From UBA11346 sp038060575 (GTDB lineage: Bacteria; Planctomycetota; UBA11346): DNA of 64,000 nt. The position numbers and the translations under genes are program-made. Of this stretch, positions 58,030 to 64,000 are shown one piece after another. Position 1 is the first letter of the stretch; each line of letters opens with the position of its first letter. Under the pieces are notes generated by a model. The model saw nothing but the letters and a program-made list of their open reading frames with translations, was not told where the DNA came from and made no database searches. The DNA is taken from contig CAZZAM010000011.1 in assembly GCA_964652775.1 (NCBI GenBank), positions 1-64,000 of the forward strand. Direction: 5' to 3'.

Positions 58030-59016
58030 ATGGCATTGGTTGAAGTTCGGCAGCTCTATCGTCGCTTCGGCATCGGCTCTGGGGTTGTCGATGCGGTTCG
58101 TGACGTGTCATTTAGTTTTGAAGCCAGCGACATTATGGGTTTCATCGGCCCAAATGGCGCGGGCAAATCGACCACCATGCGCATTCTCGCGACGCTGGAT
58201 TTACCCAGCTCGGGCGACTGCGTGGTCAACGGCATGTCCACCGTCGACGACGCCGATCGCGTGCGCCGCCAAATCGGATTCATGCCCGATCACTTCGAGC
58301 CGTTCCCCGATGCCACGGTTGCCGAGTACGTCGATTTCTTCGCCCGGGCTTATGGCCTGAATGGCAAACCGCGTGTAGCAGCGGTCGAATCGGTGATGAG
58401 TTTCTGCCAACTTGACGGCATTGCCCAGAAGCCGGCAACGTCGCTGAGCAAGGGCATGAAACAACGGCTCTCACTGGCGCGCTGCCTCGTCCACGATCCG
58501 CAGGTGCTGATCCTCGACGAACCAAGCGCCGGCCTCGACCCGCGCGCGCGCATCGAATTCCGCGATCTCCTGCGCGCCCTCGCCCGGCAAGGCAAAGGCA
58601 TCCTGATCTCATCGCACATTCTCGCTGAACTCGAAGAGCTGTGCACGGCGGTCGCAATCATCGAACGCGGTCGCCTCGTCGCTGCTGGCTCAGTTGCACA
58701 AGTCCGCTCCGCAGCCATGCAGGCGCGCGACAACGCCCCGGCTGATCCCACCACCAACAATCTGCCAGCCACGATCGAAATCGCCCTCGCCAGCGAGCAC
58801 GAACGCTTCCGCGAGATCCTTGCCGAACAGCCGAATCTCACCGGCATCCAAGTATCTGGCCGCTTCGCGACCTGCAGTTTGATCGGCAGCGACAGCGATC
58901 ACGCCATGTTGCTCAAGAGTCTGGTGACCGCCGGATTACCAGTCGCTCGCTTCGCCGCGCGTGGACGCAACTTGGAAGACGCGTTCCTGCATTTGACGAA
59001 GGGGCAGGTGCAGTAG
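58030..59016 (+). CDS. ABC transporter ATP-binding protein (cluster 2)
   Basis: A 328-residue protein; ATG 58030 gives MALVEVRQLYRRFGIGSGVV, the usual start, while the open frame upstream overlaps the previous gene. Walker A GPNGAGKSTTM (residues about 40-50), signature SLSKGMKQRLSLARCL, Walker B VLILDEPSAGLDPRAR and H-loop ISSHIL are all intact. The C-terminal 90 residues form an extra domain of the kind found in NatA/GldA-type exporters. No permease gene follows on this strand, so the transmembrane partner must be elsewhere or be the preceding membrane protein. Confidence 0.93.
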   Translation: MALVEVRQLYRRFGIGSGVVDAVRDVSFSFEASDIMGFIGPNGAGKSTTMRILATLDLPSSGDCVVNGMSTVDDADRVRRQIGFMPDHFEPFPDATVAEYVDFFARAYGLNGKPRVAAVESVMSFCQLDGIAQKPATSLSKGMKQRLSLARCLVHDPQVLILDEPSAGLDPRARIEFRDLLRALARQGKGILISSHILAELEELCTAVAIIERGRLVAAGSVAQVRSAAMQARDNAPADPTTNNLPATIEIALASEHERFREILAEQPNLTGIQVSGRFATCSLIGSDSDHAMLLKSLVTAGLPVARFAARGRNLEDAFLHLTKGQVQ

Positions 59017-59017
59017 G

Positions 59018-59090
59018 AAAGCTGGAAGCTGGAGACTGGTCGCCAGCAGCCAGCAGCCAGCAGCCAGCAGCCAGCCACCGGCTGTGGCCG
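59018..59090. repeat. Short tandem and inverted words (GCTGGAAG / CAGCAGC)
   Basis: GCTGGAAGCTGGAGACTGG is followed by about four and a half copies of the 7-mer CAGCAGC (59043-59075), whose CCAGC words can pair with the GCTGG words, then CCGGCTG. Related GCTGGAAGCTGGA words occur at 4441 and 9800. It may be a decayed hairpin element. It lies between convergent genes. Confidence 0.65.
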
Positions 59091-59099
59091 ATACTATAG

Positions 59100-59585
59100 T
59101 CAGTAATTCGATTTCTTTTCTAAAACAACACCGTCAGAAATCTTGAAGATGGTCTCCATTGGTATTGCGGATAGGTACACGGTTCGCACCTGCACAACCG
59201 GCAATACCATAGACGATGAAACCTCGACCAGATCAGCACCATCTTCGGCAATTATTTTTCCTTTGGCATTCACAATCCACGCTGGCATGGAATGACCTCC
59301 GCATAAATGAAGCGCCCATTTCCTGAGGTGTACTAGCGCAATCCCGTGCCGTAACTGGATGATTCCCAACTGGATATTGTCTCGCTCTGCAATTGGGACA
59401 TCAGAAAATCTATCGCACTGCGCTATGAAATCCCGTCTACTTTCGCCAAGAAGTGGTGCGCCAGATTTTCCATCGGTCAGCTCCTCTAGTCCAAAAACCA
59501 TCGTGTCATAGCAAATACAAAACCAGACAAATACCACGGCGCAGCAACCCGCTATAAATACACCAATAACCCGGTTACTCTTCAT
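59100..59585 (-). CDS. Hypothetical membrane-anchored protein
   Basis: A 161-residue protein beginning MKSNRVIGVFIAGCCAVVFVWFCICY, one N-terminal membrane helix or uncleaved signal. The rest (SRRDFIAQCDRFSDVPIAERDN, ALVHLRKWALHLCGGHSMPAWIV, VQVRTVYLSAIPMETIFKIS) has no recognised family. It contains several cysteines. Its GC content is lower than that of its neighbours, which suggests acquisition. It is preceded by the kinase-like gene on the same strand with a 46-base gap. Confidence 0.68.
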   Translation of the reverse strand: MKSNRVIGVFIAGCCAVVFVWFCICYDTMVFGLEELTDGKSGAPLLGESRRDFIAQCDRFSDVPIAERDNIQLGIIQLRHGIALVHLRKWALHLCGGHSMPAWIVNAKGKIIAEDGADLVEVSSSMVLPVVQVRTVYLSAIPMETIFKISDGVVLEKKSNY

Positions 59586-59631
59586 TCAGGAATCCATCGT
59601 GGTCAAGCCACTTCCGAATTGAAGCAACAAC

Positions 59632-60840
59632 TCAAATCCCCCGCCTAATCTGCGATCCCTGGAACCGTAGTTCAAACCGATAGCGCGGTTTGCGGGTACA
59701 AATGATATAGTGCGTTGCCGGATCGATGCGCGAGGGGATCTCGCGTAGTTCGCAGGTGGCGGTGGTGCGGTAGCCGCGCTCGTTGAGGACGTCGACCAGC
59801 ATCGACTGGGCCAGGGGATCGGCGAACAGGTCGCTGTCGCTGGTGATCTTGGCGAGGCCGGTCATCGCGTGGAGGACGATCGCCGGGATGAAATCCTGTT
59901 CGATAGCGGCGATAACACGGTGAAACAACGCTGGATTTTCGCGCTGATAGTTCTCGAGCCGCTCGACGAGGTGCTGACGTGCGGCGATGACGATTTCGCT
60001 GGCGAGCGGGATGTTATGGATCGCATCAAAGGTTTCGTCGTCGAGTTCGAGCGAGCTCTGGTAGCTGAATTCGCCGATGATCGCGCGCTCGACCGAGGCG
60101 ATGTCGCCCTGGGCGTTGATGATGTGGAAGTGGAATACCGCCTTCAGGCTTTGCAGCACACTGTACGTCTGCTCCATGAACACGCGGTAGCGCTTGCGGC
60201 AGGAATCCTCGCTCAGATCGGTCGCGCGCTCTTCCTGCAATACCCCGACGCCGGTTTCGCGCACGCGCTGGTTCTGGCTGATAATCTGGCGACCGCGCCG
60301 CAACTGACGTTCGACCGATTCCTTCTCTTCCACGTAGAGGACAACAATTTGGAAGAGCGGCTTGGGAAAGAGTGCAGCACGTGCGGTTTTACGATTGGCA
60401 GCACGAAGGTCGAGCATGCGCTGATAGAGGAGCTTGACGCATTCGACCTGGACCCGCGTACGCGGAAAGCCATCGACCACGACGCCAGTGGTGTGGGCTG
60501 GTTCCAGCAATCGCTCGAACAAGAGCCGTACCACGTCGGCATCGCCAACCAGATTGCCCGCGTCCTTGAGGCGACGCATCTCGGGCGTGTTCAGGAGATC
60601 ACTGGTGACGATCGGCGGCGCAGTGATGCCGCGCTCGCGCAGGATAAACGGCGTGTTGGTGCCCTTGCCCGCGCCAGGCGCACCACCGAGCCAAATGATT
60701 TCCCGTGGCAGACGCGCGGCACCCGATTCGGCTCGTTGCTGGATGCGGCTCCACGCATCGTGAAACAGCGTCTGCGCCTGCTCTAGTGCGCCGTCATGCG
60801 GCTCGGTGTGCTTCCCTGGCGTGACTGGCGACTGAGGCAT
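59632..60840 (-). CDS. Nucleoside-monophosphate-kinase-like protein with C-terminal extension
   Basis: A 402-residue protein. The N-terminal ~230 residues have an adenylate-kinase fold: P-loop IIWLGGAPGAGKGTNTPFIL (residues about 48-67), substrate-binding TSDLLNTPEMRRLKDAGNLVGDADVV, VVVDGFPRTRVQVECV (DGFPRT motif) and a lid-like region with RRGRQIISQNQRVRETG. The last 170 residues (ELDDETFDAIHNIPLASEIV to PRYRFELRFQGSQIRRGI) have no recognised match. Normal adenylate kinases are about 215 residues, so both the N-terminal arm and the C-terminal domain are extra. The nucleotide substrate cannot be told from sequence; it need not be the housekeeping Adk. Confidence 0.83.
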   Translation of the reverse strand: MPQSPVTPGKHTEPHDGALEQAQTLFHDAWSRIQQRAESGAARLPREIIWLGGAPGAGKGTNTPFILRERGITAPPIVTSDLLNTPEMRRLKDAGNLVGDADVVRLLFERLLEPAHTTGVVVDGFPRTRVQVECVKLLYQRMLDLRAANRKTARAALFPKPLFQIVVLYVEEKESVERQLRRGRQIISQNQRVRETGVGVLQEERATDLSEDSCRKRYRVFMEQTYSVLQSLKAVFHFHIINAQGDIASVERAIIGEFSYQSSLELDDETFDAIHNIPLASEIVIAARQHLVERLENYQRENPALFHRVIAAIEQDFIPAIVLHAMTGLAKITSDSDLFADPLAQSMLVDVLNERGYRTTATCELREIPSRIDPATHYIICTRKPRYRFELRFQGSQIRRGI

Positions 60841-60885
60841 GGGGACTCCTGCGGCGGCGCATCATTAGAGAACATTGCCACAGTC

Positions 60886-61041
60886 CATTGCCACTCGTCC
60901 GGGGTCCGGAAGTCCGGAGGTCCGGAGTCTTGACTCCGGATAGCCTTTGCCTGGAAATGTGACACCGATGTGCATATCTTGTGCCTATTCGGATGCGGCT
61001 TCCGGACTTCCGGACTTCCGGACCTCCGGACCGAGGCAATG
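60886..61041. repeat. Long inverted repeat, GTCCGGAA family, copy 2
   Basis: Outer CATTGCC (60886-60892) pairs with GGCAATG (61035-61041). Inner arms are series of GTCCGGGGTCCGGAAGTCCG words (left, from 60897) and TTCCGGACTTCCGGAC words (right, to 61032). The right arm forms the last codons of queG (GPEVRKSGSPEAASE). It lies between the kinase-like gene and queG. Confidence 0.86.
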
Positions 61042-62019
61042 AAGCTCCCGCGCCTGGTCCACCACCAGCGGCAGGCCCTCGGCGATGATCGGCTTCGTTT
61101 CTTCAACGCGGCCAACACTCCACAGAGCAACCAAGAGGTTGCGACGAAAGCGCTCCCAGCTTAGACGTCGAATCGCACGACCGGCAAACCAGGCATCAAA
61201 GCGATCAGCCGTTAGCGCCAGAAGATCAGCTTCGTGATCAACGCCAGACAGTCGGCGGTCTTCGCCAGGCGGAGCAAAACGATTCCACGGGCACACATCC
61301 TGACAGATGTCGCAGCCAAACCACCAGCCACGGAATTGCTTGGCCAATTCACGCGGGATCACGCCGCTATGTTCGATCGTTAAGTAGCTAATACAGCGCT
61401 CGGTCAGACAGCGACCGCCAACCAACGCCGCAGTTGGACAGGCAACTTCGCACTTGGTACATGAGCCGCAGCGATCTTCGGACAAACCGCCAGTGACCAC
61501 TTCCAATGGCGCTTCGGTCAGCAAAAAACCGAGCAGGCGAAACGATCCCGTCTTGGGACTGATCAGCAGCGCGTTGCGTCCGATCCAACCCAGTCCAGCC
61601 AAGCGAGCCAAGGTCCGTTCATTGAGCGGGGCCGAATCGACGCAGGCACGATGCTTCCATTCCTGCCCACTGCGCTGATTCAGGGCTGCACCAATGCGCC
61701 CAAGCTTCGGGCGCAGGATAACGTGGTAGTCCTTCCCGGCCGCGTAGGCAGCCCGTTTCAATCCCGTTTCCGGGAGCTGCACAGGTGCCTCGTAGTGCCA
61801 GGCAACGCACAAGATGCTCTGTGCCGTCGGCAGCATACCGCGCGGATTCAAGCGCAGATCGCGCTCGGCTGGGATCCATTCCAGGTTGCCGACCCCGTCC
61901 GCCAGCATGCGCTCCAGCCCAGCTGGATCGAGGCTCGTCGGCGCTGCGATCGAGGCTAGGTGACTCAGGCCCTCGGCCCGGCACAGCTCCTCGACCACGG
62001 TACGGGACACCGATTTCAT
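60985..62019 (-). CDS. queG: Epoxyqueuosine reductase
   Basis: A 344-residue protein. The N-terminal cobalamin-binding part has MLPTAQSILCVAWHYE (residues about 62-77) and KDYHVILRPKLGRI. Two [4Fe-4S] cluster motifs follow: CGSCTKCEVACP and FGCDICQDVCPWN, with RCISYLTIEHSGVIPRELA between them, all typical of QueG. It reduces epoxyqueuosine to queuosine in tRNA using cobalamin. The last ~15 residues (HCLGPEVRKSGSPEAASE) come from the right arm of the inverted repeat 60886-61041, so the native C-terminus has been changed. It is divergent from lpxA with 62 bases between the starts. Confidence 0.95.
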   Translation of the reverse strand: MKSVSRTVVEELCRAEGLSHLASIAAPTSLDPAGLERMLADGVGNLEWIPAERDLRLNPRGMLPTAQSILCVAWHYEAPVQLPETGLKRAAYAAGKDYHVILRPKLGRIGAALNQRSGQEWKHRACVDSAPLNERTLARLAGLGWIGRNALLISPKTGSFRLLGFLLTEAPLEVVTGGLSEDRCGSCTKCEVACPTAALVGGRCLTERCISYLTIEHSGVIPRELAKQFRGWWFGCDICQDVCPWNRFAPPGEDRRLSGVDHEADLLALTADRFDAWFAGRAIRRLSWERFRRNLLVALWSVGRVEETKPIIAEGLPLVVDQARELHCLGPEVRKSGSPEAASE

Positions 62020-62081
62020 GGCGACGCAGCTTGATTCGAGGGTGGATGGGATCTAGCGTTGATCCCGCCCCCGGAGCGTGC

Positions 62082-63047
62082 ATGCCGATTCACCCCCTCG
62101 CCGTCGTTGATCCCCAAGCCGATGTCCACCCGGATGCTACGGTCGGACCATTCTGTCTAGTCCGAGGCAAGGTCCGTCTTGATGCAGGCGTTGAACTGCG
62201 CAGCCACGTGTGCGTCTACGGTCGCGCCACCATCGGCAGCGGCACGATCGTGTTTCCTGGTGCTGTCATCGGCTCGGATCCGCAAGATCTGAAGTTCAAA
62301 GGCGAGGACAGCGAGGTCATCATCGGTGAGCGTTGTCTGATTCATGAATACGTCACGGTGTCGAAGGGCACCGCCACCGGCATCATGCGGACGACGATTG
62401 GCAACGATGTGCTGGTCATGGCCTATTCACACATCGCGCACGACTGCCAAGTCTCAGACAGCGTGGTTATCGCCAACGGCACGCATCTAGCTGGTCACTG
62501 CCAGATCGGCCGCCGCGCGGTGATCGGCGCCATGATCGGCATGCATCACTTCGTCACCATCGGCGAACTGACCATGGTTGCCGGCATGTGCGCCGTGCGA
62601 GTTGATATTCCGCCGTACATGATTGCCGAGGGAAGCCCAGCCGCCGAGCCGCGCAGCATCAATGTCATCGGCCTGCGCCGTGATGGCAAAACCGAACCCG
62701 AGATCGCCGACCTGCGCGAGGCCTTCCGCGATCTCTACCACGACCGCGGCGCCACTCCGCTACGCGAAGCGGTCACCGAGGTGCGCGATCGCTTCCAGGA
62801 CAAGATCGACACGCCGGTCCTGAAACTGTGCGATTGGATCGAGGACCATCTCGACAACGCCGTGAAGGGACGCATGCAAGAAGCGCATCGCGCATCGGTC
62901 GTCGGCGGACGGCCCGCGACCGGCGAATTGCGCACCGTGAAATGCCGCGCATGTCACCACGACTTCCTCGCCCAGGTCCGCGACGTCGCCACCATGGTTG
63001 CCTGTACGAGGTGCGGGAAGCAGCAGCAGGTAGAGGCGGCGAGATAG
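62082..63047 (+). CDS. lpxA: UDP-N-acetylglucosamine acyltransferase with zinc-ribbon tail
   Basis: A 321-residue protein; ATG 62082 preceded by GGAG at 6 bases. The left-handed beta-helix hexapeptide repeats (VVDPQADVHPDATVGPFCLV onward, residues 1-190) include the catalytic histidine region AYSHIAHDCQVSD (about 122-134) and GMHHFVTIGELTMVAGMCAV. The C-terminal helical domain reaches about residue 260. The last ~50 residues add a zinc-ribbon-like pair CRAC and CTRC (VKCRACHHDF and VACTRCGKQQQ) not found in E. coli LpxA (262 residues). The enzyme starts lipid A synthesis, so the organism probably has an LPS outer membrane. The role of the zinc ribbon is unknown. Confidence 0.94.
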   Translation: MPIHPLAVVDPQADVHPDATVGPFCLVRGKVRLDAGVELRSHVCVYGRATIGSGTIVFPGAVIGSDPQDLKFKGEDSEVIIGERCLIHEYVTVSKGTATGIMRTTIGNDVLVMAYSHIAHDCQVSDSVVIANGTHLAGHCQIGRRAVIGAMIGMHHFVTIGELTMVAGMCAVRVDIPPYMIAEGSPAAEPRSINVIGLRRDGKTEPEIADLREAFRDLYHDRGATPLREAVTEVRDRFQDKIDTPVLKLCDWIEDHLDNAVKGRMQEAHRASVVGGRPATGELRTVKCRACHHDFLAQVRDVATMVACTRCGKQQQVEAAR

Positions 63048-63140
63048 CCCAAGGCACCTCAAGGCAGGGCTGCGAGCTGCGCGTGCTACACACTGGCTAC
63101 GCGCGCTTACGCGCGGGCTGCGTCCGAACCCCGCGACCGG

Positions 63141-63206
63141 CAGCCAGTGCCCAGCACGCGCAGCCAGTGCCCAGCACGCGCAGCCAGTGCCCAGCACGCG
63201 CAGCCG
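63141..63206. repeat. Tandem 20-bp repeat
   Basis: Three perfect copies of CAGCCAGTGCCCAGCACGCG (63141-63200) and the first 5 bases of a fourth, in the space between lpxA and the small basic protein gene. The CAGCCAG word is shared with the region at 59043-59075. Confidence 0.9.
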
Positions 63207-63286
63207 CCAGGCTGAAGCCCTTCGAATCCCCCCTTGCTCCTGGCCAGCACCCCACATTATGCCGCCCCTGCCCCAGGAGGATGCTC

Positions 63287-63607
63287 ATGACCATGCACGG
63301 TTCTTTCGCCAGTAAGGGCGGATTCGCCAAGAAGCGCAATGTTCTCACCCGCATCGAGCGGATTGAGCACCTCAAGGGTAAGGGCAAGTGGGGCGCGGAC
63401 GCCAAAAAGCCGTCCTCGATCTTCAATCTCCCCACGGGCCGCACCGACAGCTGCTCCAGATCGGCTGTCGCTGACCCAAGGCCCGCCCCGCCGGAGCTCC
63501 GGCGGGTCGCTTCGTTGATCCTAAACGCAGTATTCGATCGACATGGAGAACCGGAGGACCAGAGCCGCACTGGATATGTGGTAAAAGAGCGCTCACCTGC
63601 TGGATGA
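63287..63607 (+). CDS. PVC-type small basic protein with abnormal C-terminus
   Basis: A 106-residue protein. AGGAGG at 63275-63280 fixes the start at ATG 63287 (MTMHGSFASKGG), 6 bases downstream, rather than the abutting ATG 63281. The block KKRNVLTRIERIEHLKGKGKW (residues about 14-34) and SIFNLPTGRTD match the small basic protein family (TIGR04137) known from Planctomycetes, Verrucomicrobia and Chlamydiae, which are usually under 80 residues. Beyond residue 53 the frame runs through a perfect palindrome (63487-63506) and then through an inverted repeat (63541-63660), so the natural stop has probably been lost or the frame shifted. Function unknown; it may be ribosome-associated. Confidence 0.75.
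   Translation: MTMHGSFASKGGFAKKRNVLTRIERIEHLKGKGKWGADAKKPSSIFNLPTGRTDSCSRSAVADPRPAPPELRRVASLILNAVFDRHGEPEDQSRTGYVVKERSPAG
63487..63506. terminator. Perfect 20-bp GC-rich palindrome
   Basis: CCCGCCGGAG and CTCCGGCGGG form a 10-bp stem without loop, in the position expected for the terminator of the small basic protein gene. It is not followed by a long T-run (GTCGCTTCGTT). Confidence 0.5.
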
Positions 63608-63660
63608 ACACCTTGGTGTCTCTAAGCCCATGTCTGCTCCGTTCCTCCGGTTCTCCATGT
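63541..63660. repeat. Long inverted repeat, ACATGGAG family
   Basis: ACATGGAGAACCGGAGGA (63541-63558) and its exact complement (63643-63660) enclose 84 bases. The 3' part of the small basic protein frame lies in the left arm and the loop. It is one more member of the set of unrelated long hairpins in this window. The stretch to 63692 has nothing else. Confidence 0.82.
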
Positions 63661-63692
63661 TATCCCATCGCCGGATCTAGGGTGATAGCTAC

Positions 63693-64000
63693 TCAGGCTT
63701 GCTGCGTCTGATCGTGGAACTTATTGATCAGGGCCGCCGTCGTGGTGTCGGCACGCACGATCCGCAGGTAGTGCGCAATGCGCTGCACGGCGTGGTCACG
63801 CAGGTAAGCCCCCTTCGCTGCCGTCGCCAGAGTCGCGTCGCCGTGGTAATGATCGGGTTGGTTGGCGTACCAGTTGATGCCGTTGTTGAGACCATCAAGG
63901 TGAGCAAGCCGGCCTTGCGGTTTGCCATCGCCAGCGATCGCATCCATGTGCACCAGATCCGGACGCAGGGCGAGAAACAAACTCGTCTCCCATTCACCAG
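63693..64000 (-). CDS. Creatininase-family protein, C-terminal part
   Basis: The gene enters from the right edge; 102 codons are visible. GEWETSLFLALRPDLVHMDA at the start of the visible part matches the (H)AGEWETS motif of creatininase-family amidohydrolases, with the metal-ligand glutamate. Then GLNNGINWYANQPDHYHGDATLATAAKGAYLRDHAV is the conserved C-terminal helix region. Members open ring amides in creatinine or in cofactor-like compounds; the substrate cannot be told here. An ATG at 63980 is internal and not the start. Confidence 0.8.
   Translation of the reverse strand, partial: GEWETSLFLALRPDLVHMDAIAGDGKPQGRLAHLDGLNNGINWYANQPDHYHGDATLATAAKGAYLRDHAVQRIAHYLRIVRADTTTAALINKFHDQTQQA

Noticed and set aside
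63141..63206. Short CRISPR array
   Set aside because: The 20-bp units are directly contiguous without spacers; this is a simple tandem repeat.
16439..63660. Classical insertion sequences as the cause of the inverted repeats
   Set aside because: No transposase gene or fragment is in any of the repeats, and the loops are short and unrelated; no target duplication was evident by eye.

Overview
The window reads as a piece of a PVC-superphylum genome, most likely a planctomycete-like or related bacterium. Supporting signs are a small basic protein of the type known from Planctomycetes, Verrucomicrobia and Chlamydiae (63287-63607), two large MoxR/DUF58/VWA ('Bat'-type) clusters, an ECF sigma factor fused to a large exported domain, LpxA, and generally weak Shine-Dalgarno sequences. 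The backbone is GC-rich. The cassette genes at the left end are clearly AT-rich. A run of exactly 100 N (18089-18188) shows that this is a draft scaffold. The taxonomic statement is inference; no rRNA gene is present.

Layout. 1-4439: a chromosomal integron. A divergent integrase gene (3393-4439, +) is followed leftwards by at least six gene cassettes on the minus strand, each closed by an attC site. Five attC sites belong to one sequence family with short (132 bp) and long (211-217 bp) forms; the sixth is different. Cassette products are a BrnT/BrnA-like toxin-antitoxin pair and small secreted or membrane proteins of unknown function. 4526-15380: minus-strand genes for a carboxypeptidase-regulatory-like repeat protein, a sigma/exported-domain fusion, a parallel beta-helix protein, a transglutaminase-like protein and a coiled-coil membrane protein. 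15539-17869: an AraC-type regulator divergent from a uroporphyrinogen-decarboxylase-family protein. 17883-18435: tRNA-Arg(CCT) followed by tandem copies of its own 3' half, each separated by a structured spacer. 18461-28287: hypothetical genes, a NifU-like protein that has lost most cluster ligands, a MutY-Nudix fusion, a TPR protein, ispD, gatC and gatA.

28502-34033: a pilQ-pilMN-pilO-pilP-type operon (minus strand). 34126-37742: gcvT, tRNA-Arg(ACG), and a 1.65-kb islet bounded by a 28-bp duplication of the tRNA 3' end and carrying HigA/HigB-type genes. 37887-59016: alkA, then two consecutive MoxR/DUF58/VWA clusters, the second ending in an ABC ATPase gene. 59100-64000: a hypothetical gene, a nucleotide-kinase-like gene, queG, lpxA with a zinc-ribbon tail, the small basic protein, and the C-terminal part of a creatininase-family gene.

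A theme across the whole window is a set of long interrupted inverted repeats, mostly between genes, whose arms are made of reiterated short words. There are several unrelated sequence families (GCAGAGGC, GGGGACAC, GTCCGGAA, GAGCTGCGA, GAATGCTCGAA, CCCAGGGC and others). Some arms have become part of the ends of protein-coding genes. The structured tRNA-Arg(CCT) array and these hairpin families are the least explained features here.
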